Under the pieces are notes generated by a model. The model saw only the letters and a list, made by a program, of their open reading frames with translations. It had not been told where the DNA came from and did no database searches. From Candidatus Hermodarchaeota archaeon (GTDB taxonomy: Archaea > Asgardarchaeota > Hermodarchaeia > Hermodarchaeales > Hermodarchaeaceae), in NCBI GenBank assembly GCA_016839995.1, contig JAEOTD010000064.1:1-40416 (forward strand): a stretch of DNA of 40,416 nucleotides. The letters run 5' to 3'. Shown in pieces: positions 1 through 7,967 of this stretch; position 1 is the stretch's first letter; every line of letters starts with the position of its first letter. The position numbers and the translations under genes were made by a program.

Positions 1-1218
1 ATGAGCAACTTTCGATTTCGATGCTTTAGGAATGTGAACAACCTTTTTCGCCTCATCGATTGCAAACAACTCATTCGTCATTGTTCCAAAGCCAACTCCT
101 TCACGTCCAACATCATTTGCCACAATCAAATCGGCTTTTGCCTTAACCAGACGTTTGTGCGCTCTCGCAACCAATTCATCATCAGAGACATCATGTTCGG
201 CTTTAAAAATGACAAGATATACAGACTCCTGAATTCCTTTGACAGTATCAACAATCTTCACAGTTGGTTGAAGGGCTACAGAAAGCGTTCGAGTTTTTGC
301 TGTCGGGACTTTCTCTTTTCGCTGCGTTTTTGGTGTCCAATCTGCCACTGCCGCTGCTGCTATGACAATATCGTATTCACGTGCTGATAACTCGCTTTTG
401 ACTGCCTCATACATTGCTTGAGTCGTCTCAGCATTAATGACCGTCACCTTCTCAGGAGGAGTAACTGTTCCATGACCATAAACCAAAGTGACATTTGCTC
501 CTCTTTCATATGCTGCTCTTGCAATTTCGACACCCATCCGACCCGAGCTCTTGCTAGTAATAATTCGAATTGGGTCAATATACTCAAGGGTTGGTCCTGC
601 GGTGATAAGAATTCGTTTTTTGGCAAAATCATGGTGCGTTCCCAACTTGGTTAGAACCGTAGCTACTACTTCCCTTGGGGTGGCAATCTTAGCTTTCCCC
701 TCCTCTAATCGAGGTCCTATGAACTCAACACCCCGGTCTTTAAGCTTCGCAATATTCTCGTTGAGAATGGGGTGTTTATACATCGAAGCATGCATGGCTG
801 GAACTATAACGAGGGGAATACCTGATCCAAACGCTGTAGTCACTGTGGATGTGACTGGGGTATCGTCAATACCCATAGCAATTTTTGATATGGTGTTTGC
901 AGTTGCAGGAGCTATTAGAATCAAATCTGCTTTTTCTTTATGTTCTCCAGCAAGGGAAACATGCTCAATTTTTCCGGTTAGTTTGGTGATGACGGGATTT
1001 CCTGTTGCCCATTCCAGCAAATATGGGTGAATTATCTCCTGAGCGGCATCTGAAAAAACAGCCACAACTTCTGCACCATGGCGCATTAATAACCGGGCTA
1101 TCTCCGAGCTCTGGACTGCGGCAACACTTCCAGTAACGCAGAGAACAATGAACTTACCTCGCAGTTCAGTTCCTAAGGTCTCGAGAATATCTTTTGATGG
1201 GTGTGTTTCCATTGGCAT
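1..1218 (-). CDS. coaBC: Bifunctional phosphopantothenoylcysteine decarboxylase / phosphopantothenate-cysteine ligase (CoaBC/Dfp), 3' end off window
   Basis: This enzyme joins cysteine to 4'-phosphopantothenate and decarboxylates the product to phosphopantetheine. The minus strand reads openly from ATG 1218 to the window edge (406 codons). The N-terminal half is an FMN-dependent decarboxylase domain, with the APATANTISKIA stretch and a PAMH motif where bacterial enzymes usually have PAMN. The C-terminal half is the ligase domain, with ILITAGPTLEYID, SGRMG and AAAAVADW. The family is about 400 residues, so only a few C-terminal residues should be missing. A second ATG at 1212 is possible; an in-frame TAG just upstream limits extension. 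It is the last gene of the CoA operon, 38 nt after panB. Family identity is clear. Confidence 0.93.
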   Translation of the reverse strand, partial: MPMETHPSKDILETLGTELRGKFIVLCVTGSVAAVQSSEIARLLMRHGAEVVAVFSDAAQEIIHPYLLEWATGNPVITKLTGKIEHVSLAGEHKEKADLILIAPATANTISKIAMGIDDTPVTSTVTTAFGSGIPLVIVPAMHASMYKHPILNENIAKLKDRGVEFIGPRLEEGKAKIATPREVVATVLTKLGTHHDFAKKRILITAGPTLEYIDPIRIITSKSSGRMGVEIARAAYERGANVTLVYGHGTVTPPEKVTVINAETTQAMYEAVKSELSAREYDIVIAAAAVADWTPKTQRKEKVPTAKTRTLSVALQPTVKIVDTVKGIQESVYLVIFKAEHDVSDDELVARAHKRLVKAKADLIVANDVGREGVGFGTMTNELFAIDEAKKVVHIPKASKSKVAH

Positions 1219-1256
1219 CAGAATCGTATCCTTGGTTCTCTTCTATTTGTTCACCC

Positions 1257-2027
1257 TTAATGGTAAGTATGTTTCTTCGTGGGATATTTGCCCTCCCTAA
1301 CCTCTTCCATAAATTCCGTAACTGCTTCACCAATAATTATGTTCAAGCTAGAATACTGTTTAACGAACTTCGGGAGATGGTCATTACTTGTCATACCAAG
1401 AAGTTCGGTGATTACCAATACTTGACCATCACAGTACTTTCCCGCCCCAATTCCTATAGTTGGGCTCTTCACATCATGTGTAATCTTCCGCGCTAGCCAT
1501 TCTGGTATACACTCTAACACCATGGCAAATACGCCCAGTTTATCCATTGCTAATGCATCACGCCAGATTTGATCAGCTTGTTCAGGGGTCTTACCTTGAA
1601 CACGGAATTTCTCTGCGTACTGGGGAAGGAGACCCACGTGCCCCATGACAGGAATATCCTCTTTTAGTAGAATTTTAATGACTTCAGGTTGATGCCCTTC
1701 GATTTTCACTGCATGGGCTCCAGCTTCACATAGCTGCTTTGCATTGGCTAGCGCTTGGTCTGGTGTGTCATAACTGTGGATTGGCATATCGGCAACGATA
1801 ATCGTATTCTTTGCCCCCCGTGCGACTGCATGGGTATGGTATACCATTGCATCCATAGTGACTTGTTTCGTGTCAGGATTTCCTTGAAAAACCATGCCCA
1901 GACTGTCTCCAACCAAAATCATGTCAATATTAACGCGATCAAGAATTCTGGCAATCTGATAATCATATGCAGTTAGCATAACGATTCTTTGTTTTCCTTT
2001 CAACGCTTGGATTTCGGTAGTATTCAT
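1257..2027 (-). CDS. panB: 3-methyl-2-oxobutanoate hydroxymethyltransferase (PanB)
   Basis: PanB transfers a hydroxymethyl group from methylenetetrahydrofolate (or a pterin analogue) to 2-oxoisovalerate to make ketopantoate, the first committed step to pantoate. The 256-residue protein has full family length and the hallmark segments VGDSLGMV (metal/substrate loop), DMPIHSY, GAHAVKIEG, PVMGHVGLLPQ and IGIGAG. Its ATG overlaps the stop of the upstream ketopantoate reductase by 4 nt (ATGA), which implies translational coupling. CoaBC follows 38 nt downstream. Nothing is missing or unusual. Confidence 0.96.
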   Translation of the reverse strand: MNTTEIQALKGKQRIVMLTAYDYQIARILDRVNIDMILVGDSLGMVFQGNPDTKQVTMDAMVYHTHAVARGAKNTIIVADMPIHSYDTPDQALANAKQLCEAGAHAVKIEGHQPEVIKILLKEDIPVMGHVGLLPQYAEKFRVQGKTPEQADQIWRDALAMDKLGVFAMVLECIPEWLARKITHDVKSPTIGIGAGKYCDGQVLVITELLGMTSNDHLPKFVKQYSSLNIIIGEAVTEFMEEVREGKYPTKKHTYH

Positions 2028-2917
2028 TGATTTTCATCCTCTATGAACCTAATCAACTGGGTAAGCACTTCATTAACCGGGGTCGGAATCTTGTGGCGCT
2101 TTCCTAGTTCAACAATCCTTCCATTAAGAAATTTGATTTCCGTTTTCCGTCCTCTCAAGATATCCTGAAACATTGAAGTTCGGTTTTCAAAATTCGGAAA
2201 TTGCGTTTCCATTATCTGGAGAAGACTCAAATCTAGCTTAATTCCCTCAGCTTGGCCCACAGCTATACATTCCTCTACAACGCCACGACGAATATTCTCC
2301 AGCTCTGGAGACACGAGTTTCTTCGTAGGTATTTGTAAAATTGCGCTTAATGGGTTAGCTACACAATTGATAGCTACTTTTCGCCACACATCTGTACTAA
2401 ATTCCTCTGAGTTAACAACATCAAGTCCTGACGATTGAAATAATTCAGTAACTTTCAACGATGCAGTATCTGAATCCAAGAACGTGAAACCCAATCGAGC
2501 ATGAATTTGCCCGGGCTCAAGGAATTCTGCTCCAAATGCAACGATCCCACGAATAATATTAGAGTCGGATCCTAATGCAGAATGACCGGTTTCCTTAATT
2601 CCCAATCCGTTTTGTAACAGTAAAATCATGGTGTCCTTTCGAAGTAATTGACGGATTGATGTGAGAACCTCGTGTAACTGATGGGCCTTCACAGTCACCA
2701 TTAGAAGCGTTTGGGGAAGAATGTCCTCCACTTTGGTTGCTGTTTTCATTTTGTAGGTTCCAGCTGCGTCACCGGTAACGGATAAACCTCTTTCACGGAT
2801 TGCTTTCATATGAGCAGGGCGTCCTATCAGAGTAACATCGTGTTTTTGGGAAAGAAGCGCGCCATAGGTGGATCCTATAGCACCAGCTCCCAACACAACG
2901 ATGTGGTTGAAAGTCAT
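2024..2917 (-). CDS. panE: 2-dehydropantoate 2-reductase (ketopantoate reductase)
   Basis: This enzyme reduces ketopantoate to pantoate with NAD(P)H. The 297-residue protein opens with a Rossmann nucleotide-binding motif, VVLGAGAIGSTYGALL, and has the family's conserved LLMVTVKAHQ and LLQNGLG segments, followed by a helical C-terminal domain with the catalytic-lysine region (WRKVAINCVANPLSAIL). It overlaps both neighbours by 4 nt with ATGA junctions: its start lies inside the end of the phosphopantoate ligase gene and its stop inside the panB start. The reductase sits between the kinase/ligase pair and PanB, so the operon holds the whole route to phosphopantothenate apart from beta-alanine supply. 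Confidence 0.95.
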   Translation of the reverse strand: MTFNHIVVLGAGAIGSTYGALLSQKHDVTLIGRPAHMKAIRERGLSVTGDAAGTYKMKTATKVEDILPQTLLMVTVKAHQLHEVLTSIRQLLRKDTMILLLQNGLGIKETGHSALGSDSNIIRGIVAFGAEFLEPGQIHARLGFTFLDSDTASLKVTELFQSSGLDVVNSEEFSTDVWRKVAINCVANPLSAILQIPTKKLVSPELENIRRGVVEECIAVGQAEGIKLDLSLLQIMETQFPNFENRTSMFQDILRGRKTEIKFLNGRIVELGKRHKIPTPVNEVLTQLIRFIEDENQ

Positions 2918-3714
2918 TCTGGGTTACCTCCTGCACTCTGAGCCCCTTGGGCTTTAGCCAACCCATTTAGACGACGATTGATGTGTTGAATTGCTTGAGA
3001 GAGATTCTGTTGATTATCGAATTTATCAACAATGTTTTGAAGAGATTCTACGGATTCCTTTCGAAGTTTTCTGACTGTTGCATTCAGCAGAGGTAAGGCA
3101 CGAACAACGTTATCCACGATTGTTATACCAGCCATTTGCGCAGTACGTGATAACGGATTCAAATCCACTGTGATCACCCTTTTTCCTAATCGAACAAGCC
3201 CTTCCGTTCGATCTCCATCCTCCAATGGTACAAAAACCACGTCTGCGATGAACAATCCACGATGATCAACTATCCGGCGCTCGCTATGAATTTCTGGAAT
3301 TGTCTCATGGTATTTGGAGTCAAGACCATAAACTTCCTTGGCTCCCACATCCTGTAAAACCTTCCAAATGGCCTCTTCTCGTTCTTTTGATCTATGGTAC
3401 AAATTAATTTCCAGCTTCGCTTTCGAAGTTTTTGCCAGCTTCACGAGTTCCTCTGGCACTAAGGCTGCTACGTTACCATTCACAGATAACACGGAATTTT
3501 GACCAAGTAACAGACTTGCCGCAGCAGCTTTGATGGCTTGCTTTGCATTATCAGTAGTGTTTTCACCAATTAGGTAGTCAAACGCCTCCCCTCGTCCGTG
3601 AGCAAACAGTCCAAAGGCAGAAGTTACTCCAATCTCAAACCCATGCACAAGTTTCGCTCGAATACGCAAAGACGTGGCTCGAGGGTGTTTTAGTGAAACC
3701 TTATTTTCATGCAT
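2914..3714 (-). CDS. 4-phosphopantoate--beta-alanine ligase (phosphopantothenate synthetase, archaeal)
   Basis: This is the archaeal enzyme that joins 4-phosphopantoate to beta-alanine with ATP, replacing the bacterial PanC/PanK order of reactions. The 266-residue protein matches the archaeal family (COG1701) in length and sequence: SLRIRAKLVHGFE near the N-terminus, SVNGNVAALVPEE, GLDSKYHETIPEI, LEDGDRTEGLVRLGK and VDLNPLSRTAQMA. Its ATG overlaps the end of the pantoate kinase gene by 8 nt, and its stop overlaps the reductase start by 4 nt. I know of no universally used gene symbol. Confidence 0.93.
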   Translation of the reverse strand: MHENKVSLKHPRATSLRIRAKLVHGFEIGVTSAFGLFAHGRGEAFDYLIGENTTDNAKQAIKAAAASLLLGQNSVLSVNGNVAALVPEELVKLAKTSKAKLEINLYHRSKEREEAIWKVLQDVGAKEVYGLDSKYHETIPEIHSERRIVDHRGLFIADVVFVPLEDGDRTEGLVRLGKRVITVDLNPLSRTAQMAGITIVDNVVRALPLLNATVRKLRKESVESLQNIVDKFDNQQNLSQAIQHINRRLNGLAKAQGAQSAGGNPE

Positions 3715-4624
3715 CTAGCACTCTCGCTCCTTCACAATCGATATCCATAACAAGTACTTCATTTTCTGGAATCTGATGAAGCTCAAAAATCGTCACCAAT
3801 TCATGAACGTCATCAGGTAAAACAAGAGAAAAGACATTTTCTCCAAATATTGCCGAACTACAAGTGAAACCTGCCTTATCGGCATCCTTTAGCACGGCAT
3901 TCACTCGTTTAGTGATAATTCCGATATGTTCCGCAAAATGACGGGAATACTCTAGGAAATTTGCAACTGTTGGATTCCCTCGAAGGGCGTCTGTTAACAG
4001 TCCACCCCGCTCATTAATTCGTCTTCGGGATGTAGGGTTGTTCAGGTGTTTGGGTGTTGGAATTGGTCCAAATGGTAAACAAACTACTTTGTATTCAGCA
4101 CTGGAAGGGAGGATTTCGACTTTTCCAAATCCTGGTCCACCAGCTGCGCTTCGAATTTCAATTCCTCCAAAAAACTCCGCTATCACCGTACCCAATCCTG
4201 TACGATGTTCAACCTCAACGATATGCGCAATCTGTGCTGTCTTTTCCTTCGAGAAACCTAGTTCGAGAGCCTTATTCAAAGCTAGTGCTAAACTAAGTGC
4301 TCCAGCTCCACTGGTGCCAAACCCTGAACCAATTGGTAAATCCGCTTCATGATTAATACGAATATCAAAGCATTGTTCGGCTTCATGTTCTAGAAAACGA
4401 GATATGATGCTTTCAGATACAGGAGCCTCATAATTCGGATCCCCGTTAATTTCTATCCGAATCCTTGTAGCGGCCGCAGGATTGACCTCAACACTGGTAT
4501 TGACGCCTTTACTCACAGAAACTCCTGCTCCACGGGATCCCCGTTCTAAAAGATTCACAGCTTCATCACAAATTTGGAAGAAACCTGTGATATGGCCTGG
4601 CGAAAACGCGCGAATCTTATTCAT
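3707..4624 (-). CDS. Pantoate kinase (archaeal, GHMP superfamily)
   Basis: The enzyme phosphorylates pantoate at the 4' position, the archaea-specific step before condensation with beta-alanine. I chose ATG 4624 because the protein then begins MNKIRAFSPGHITGFF, the normal start of archaeal pantoate kinases. An open frame continues to 4747, but that extension is AT-rich promoter DNA and looks non-coding. The GHMP glycine/serine-rich ATP loop is visible as LPIGSGFGTSGAGALSLALALN, and a RTGLGTVIAEF segment follows. It is the first gene of the operon (305 aa) and overlaps the ligase gene by 8 nt. Confidence 0.93.
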   Translation of the reverse strand: MNKIRAFSPGHITGFFQICDEAVNLLERGSRGAGVSVSKGVNTSVEVNPAAATRIRIEINGDPNYEAPVSESIISRFLEHEAEQCFDIRINHEADLPIGSGFGTSGAGALSLALALNKALELGFSKEKTAQIAHIVEVEHRTGLGTVIAEFFGGIEIRSAAGGPGFGKVEILPSSAEYKVVCLPFGPIPTPKHLNNPTSRRRINERGGLLTDALRGNPTVANFLEYSRHFAEHIGIITKRVNAVLKDADKAGFTCSSAIFGENVFSLVLPDDVHELVTIFELHQIPENEVLVMDIDCEGARVLDA

Positions 4625-4706
4625 CTTGAAGTCCTGCCTGTGGGGGCCTTGAGTTTTGTTATTATGACGCGTGGTACTTATTAAGAAAATAAATATTCTG
4701 CTACAG

Positions 4707-4727
4707 AAATTTAAATTATTTAAATTT
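4707..4727 (-). promoter_or_regulatory. AT-rich near-palindrome in the CoA-operon promoter region
   Basis: A 21-nt run made only of A and T reads as two AAATTTAAAT-like arms around a central base pair and is nearly self-complementary. It lies 83-103 nt upstream of the pantoate kinase ATG on the minus strand, and a second TATA-like stretch (TATTTATTTTC, about 4684-4694) lies closer to the start. It could contain the TATA box, an operator for a dimeric regulator, or both. This is read from sequence only; no regulator is identified. Confidence 0.35.
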
Positions 4728-4922
4728 CCTAACAGCTTCGGAGTCAAAACAAATCTGTTTGGTTCGCGCCCTATTGGCTAGAGTCTACTGGTACTGGCAT
4801 GATAGTCATCCAAGAAGGTGAAAAGTTCTTTCTTCTATCACAGAACCTATTCCAATCAATCTATTGCTCAACCATGACATACATAAATGGCGAAAATCCT
4901 ATAACAAATTGAAGTGAGGAAT

Positions 4923-5696
4923 ATGAAGACGGCACAATCATCAACATTTCTTCCACTAATGCCAAAATCGTTACTCATTTCAATAGCAGCCTTGATGACT
5001 GCATTAGTGGCGGTATTAACTGCCGCGTTTCAAATTTATGTCCCTTTCACTCAAGGTTATTTCAATTTAGGCGAAGTGGCGGTTTTCATCACAGCGATTC
5101 TTTTTGGACCAATTATCGGCGCTGTGGCAGGAGGAGTGGGGTCTATGATGGCTGACATTGCCACAGGATATGTTCACTATGCACTAGCCACACTAATTAT
5201 CAAGGGTGCTGAGGGATTTCTCGTTGGGTATTTGAGTTGGATATTTCGTGGACGCTTCTCTTCAAACCAGCTCAGATATTTGGGAATCGGACTGGGATTT
5301 GGTCTGGCTGCTTGTCTTATAATCATCGGTGTTCTTCGTTTCAGCGGTGAACTGGAATGGAGTGGAGGCGGTTCAACTCTTCCTTGGTGGCTTATTCCCT
5401 TCTTTCTGCCCTCATGGGCCTGGATAATCTTTGGATTGATTTTCGGATCGATTACTATGTATATCACTCTCAGATATGATGCACAAGCCGCTTGGAGCGC
5501 AACCGCCATGCTGGTCGGAGGTGCAGTAATGATAAGTGGTTACTTCCTATTCCAGTTGGTTATCTTCCAATATGCAGCCTTTGCGGAATTACCTTTCAAC
5601 TTCATGCAAGTCATTATTGGAATCATGGTAGCGCTACCAATTTCTGAACGATTATTCCCGACTGTGAAGAATTTAGGGTGGAAAGGGGAATCCTAA
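4923..5696 (+). CDS. ECF-type transporter substrate-binding (S) component, membrane protein
   Basis: A hydrophobic protein of about 257 residues with roughly six membrane helices. It carries the layout of energy-coupling-factor S components: a first helix rich in small residues, FNLGEVAVFITAILFGPIIG, then GAVAGGVGSMMADIATGY and ATLIIKGAEGFLVGYL. S components bind a vitamin or similar micronutrient and work with a separate ATPase/T module, not present here. Its position divergent from the CoA operon makes pantothenate or a related precursor a possible ligand; this is inference from position only. An in-frame GTG at 4914 is an alternative start; ATG 4923 is preceded by TGAGGA. Confidence 0.8.
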   Translation: MKTAQSSTFLPLMPKSLLISIAALMTALVAVLTAAFQIYVPFTQGYFNLGEVAVFITAILFGPIIGAVAGGVGSMMADIATGYVHYALATLIIKGAEGFLVGYLSWIFRGRFSSNQLRYLGIGLGFGLAACLIIIGVLRFSGELEWSGGGSTLPWWLIPFFLPSWAWIIFGLIFGSITMYITLRYDAQAAWSATAMLVGGAVMISGYFLFQLVIFQYAAFAELPFNFMQVIIGIMVALPISERLFPTVKNLGWKGES

Positions 5697-5767
5697 AGTC
5701 TAGCGCAGATTTTTAGGGAGTCGAATCAAGTGTTATCTCCAATATCAATTGACATTTAGTGGTACGA

Positions 5768-6163
5768 ATGACCGAGCCCCCGGACATTGAGGATCCAATG
5801 GAAGCTATAATGCAAATACTTCGGGAGGCTGAACAAAGTGTGGACGGCATTCAAGGCGTTGCGGTTGTATCAACTGACGGTCTCCCGATGGCCAGTGCAG
5901 TTGATGCTAAAATTGAGGAGGCTGAACTCGCGGCACTTGCATCATCTATGCTCTCCATCGGGTCAACGGCTATGGACAATCTCAAGAAGGGCGAACTGGA
6001 CAATATCTATGTCAAATGTGACCGAGGCTATATTCTCCTCAGGTATAGTGGACCTTTAGCCGTTGTTTTGTTTATTACAAAGAAGAACGCACGCTTGGGG
6101 CCACTAATGCTTGAACTCAAACGAACTGCTGCGCGTCTTGAAAAGATGCTGGGTTTTGGTTAA
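5768..6163 (+). CDS. Roadblock/LC7 domain protein
   Basis: A compact protein of 131 residues covering one roadblock/LC7 domain. The segments EQSVDGIQGVAVVSTDGLPMASAV, a middle helix (AELAALASSMLSIGSTAMDNL), YVKCDRGYILLRYSG and AVVLFITKKNARLGPLMLELKR follow the alpha-beta-beta-alpha-beta-beta-beta-alpha order of the fold. In bacteria MglB, and in eukaryotes Ragulator/dynein light chains, this fold forms dimers that regulate or scaffold Ras-like GTPases; Asgard genomes carry many copies. A Ras-like GTPase lies at the other end of this window. GTG 5759 is an alternative start in the same frame. It converges on hypB with 17 nt between stops. Confidence 0.88.
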   Translation: MTEPPDIEDPMEAIMQILREAEQSVDGIQGVAVVSTDGLPMASAVDAKIEEAELAALASSMLSIGSTAMDNLKKGELDNIYVKCDRGYILLRYSGPLAVVLFITKKNARLGPLMLELKRTAARLEKMLGFG

Positions 6164-6180
6164 TGAAGCCGGTCTGGGAT

Positions 6181-6939
6181 TTAAAACTCTAAATACCGAA
6201 TTATCTCATCTATCCCAATATCATTACGAACACTAGTTCGGAATACTTTGAGGTTTGGATTAATCTGTGTGGCATCTTGTTCTAATTGATTAACGTCAAC
6301 CTCCATTACCTCTGCCAAATCGATTTTGTTTATCACCAAAATATCTGCTTCGTGAAACATGACGGGGTGTTTTTGAATCATCCAAGGTCCTTCAGTCACA
6401 CTGACGACGACCAATCGCAAATGGCTGCCCAAGGGAAAATCAGCAGGGCAGATTAGGTTGCCAACATTCTCGATAATGATGATTTTTGTTGAGCTCAGAT
6501 CGACCACGTCAAGGGCTTTTTTGATTAGCTTCGCATCAAGGTGGCATTCAACGCCAGTGTTTACTTGAATTGTTTTCACACCATGTTTGGCTATACGATC
6601 CGCATCAATTGTAGTCGTAACATCACCTGCGATTACTAGAATCTCATCTCGACGACTAGCGAGTTTCTGTGAGATGGCTTCAATTAACGAAGTCTTTCCT
6701 GAGCCTACACTGCCCAAGATGTTAATGGTTCGAATACCCTGACTATCGAAATATTCCAGATTCTCACGGGCAAGTGATTTATTTCGGTCCATGAAATTTT
6801 CTTCTAACGTAATATCAATGGTCTCAGAACTATGTGGGTGCGAATGCCTGTGGCTATGTCCGTGTGAGTGCCCATGATGGTGTTCACCTTCATCCGGGGT
6901 AATGATAGTGCGTTTCTTCTCTTCATCTTTTCGTCCCAT
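6181..6939 (-). CDS. hypB: Hydrogenase nickel incorporation protein HypB
   Basis: HypB is a SIMIBI-class GTPase that stores and delivers nickel during [NiFe]-hydrogenase maturation. The 252-residue protein has a histidine-rich N-terminal tail (about residues 20-36, alternating His with Gly/Ser), a P-loop GSVGSGKT (76-83), the GDVTTTIDADRI switch, a GVECHLDA metal-site motif, NVGNLICPADF, and the NKIDLAE specificity motif. A strong Shine-Dalgarno (AGGAGG, complement of 6947-6952) sits 7 nt before ATG 6939. No hydrogenase or other hyp gene is in the window, so the target enzyme must be encoded elsewhere. Confidence 0.96.
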   Translation of the reverse strand: MGRKDEEKKRTIITPDEGEHHHGHSHGHSHRHSHPHSSETIDITLEENFMDRNKSLARENLEYFDSQGIRTINILGSVGSGKTSLIEAISQKLASRRDEILVIAGDVTTTIDADRIAKHGVKTIQVNTGVECHLDAKLIKKALDVVDLSSTKIIIIENVGNLICPADFPLGSHLRLVVVSVTEGPWMIQKHPVMFHEADILVINKIDLAEVMEVDVNQLEQDATQINPNLKVFRTSVRNDIGIDEIIRYLEF

Positions 6940-7040
6940 TAAGAGACCTCCTAATACATTGGCATATCCCGCTCCTGTACTTTTTGAATCATTCCTTCAT
7001 TCTAGAAGACGAGTAAAAAAGCGACAAAAATCTGGGCTTT

Positions 7041-7050
7041 TTTAAATAAA
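7041..7050 (+). promoter_or_regulatory. TATA-like element for the orphan gene starting at 7091
   Basis: TTTAAATAAA sits inside a longer T/A run (7038-7053), followed about 25-30 nt later by a GC-rich stretch that would be the start of a short leader. A GGAGG Shine-Dalgarno at 7079-7083 comes 7 nt before the GTG at 7091. The element is in the 151-nt spacer shared with the divergent hypB gene. Confidence 0.5.
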
Positions 7051-7090
7051 TAGAAGTTGCACTATATACGGGGCGGTTGGAGGAATTTCG

Positions 7091-7876
7091 GTGCAGGCTT
7101 TTCACATTACTGAAACCCGAGCCATTGTCCCAGTTACTCGGAAGTTAACTCAACTTCGATTTACTGTAGATGATTTATCTGCTCCATTAGTTTCTGGCGA
7201 TGAGGAAGGAGCAAAGCGTGGTCGTATGAGTACTCGACGGATTGGGCAGCTGTTGCCTAAAGCCGTTTTACAATGTCAGAAAGCATCATCGAAGTTCATT
7301 GAATTAAATCTCACCTACGATCGGATTCTTAGGATCCCAGAACCCAGAGGACGCGATAAACGGTATCGCCAAGTCTCGTATTCAGTAACTTCACAGATTC
7401 TCTGGCGTCCTGAAACAGGGTTTTGTTTTATAATGGATGTTCCTCGTCGAGCTGTCGGTGCTGCTACATGGATTTTATCATCCGCGGTCCTTGGTTACCC
7501 GGGTCGGTTATCTGCCTTTGATATCGATAACAGAAAAATGCGAAAAGTAATCCGATATCTAACTGGCACATCAAATGGAGGCCCAGGAGAGTTGGTTCGT
7601 GCGGTATTTCGTGACATCGAGCTCGATGGGAGTTCCCTTGATGAGGTCAATATCCGTGCGCGTGAATTAGAGAAATTAGCCATTTACAAGGATGTTCAAA
7701 AGAGCGCTGGTTCAATTCATGCCATTAGCTTCCTTACTCCAATTATTGGTGACATTGGTCGTCCGTTAGCTTGTCGAATGGATGCCACAGGCGCTGTTCA
7801 GATTTATTCACAACGGCTTTCCAATGAAGCCCTTCGCGCCCTTGTTCTTTGGTTTGAGGACATGCTTGCGAAGTAA
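7091..7876 (+). CDS. Hypothetical protein, 261 aa, unrecognised family
   Basis: I do not recognise this family. The GTG start is supported by GGAGG at 7079-7083 with 7-nt spacing and by a TATA-like element at 7041-7050. The product looks soluble: no signal peptide or membrane helix, a basic N-terminal half (GAKRGRMSTRRIGQ and RIPEPRGRDKRYRQ), and a helical C-terminus ending in LVLWFEDMLAK. An internal VPRRAVGAATWILSSAVLG segment is hydrophobic but probably buried rather than membrane-spanning. It stands alone between divergent hypB and the downstream PRPP synthetase, about 90 nt away. The strong translation signals suggest a genuinely expressed gene. Confidence 0.75.
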   Translation: MQAFHITETRAIVPVTRKLTQLRFTVDDLSAPLVSGDEEGAKRGRMSTRRIGQLLPKAVLQCQKASSKFIELNLTYDRILRIPEPRGRDKRYRQVSYSVTSQILWRPETGFCFIMDVPRRAVGAATWILSSAVLGYPGRLSAFDIDNRKMRKVIRYLTGTSNGGPGELVRAVFRDIELDGSSLDEVNIRARELEKLAIYKDVQKSAGSIHAISFLTPIIGDIGRPLACRMDATGAVQIYSQRLSNEALRALVLWFEDMLAK

Positions 7877-7967
7877 TCTAACTTCATAGATTCTGCCAAA
7901 TCGCATCCACTAAGCTTATTTGCATTGGGTCAAAGGTAAGGGACACCGCCACGTGAGGATACCGTCC

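Noticed and set aside
1-1030. Plus-strand open frames at 1-387 and 488-1030
   Set aside because: They lie opposite the continuous CoaBC frame on the minus strand, which shows clear family motifs. The plus-strand translations have no recognisable character.
4625-4747. N-terminal extension of pantoate kinase
   Set aside because: The extension translates AT-rich promoter DNA, and the family N-terminus begins exactly at ATG 4624.
6721-6740. GGTTCGAAT, a tRNA T-loop-like sequence
   Set aside because: It lies inside the hypB coding frame, with no pairing acceptor or anticodon arms around it.
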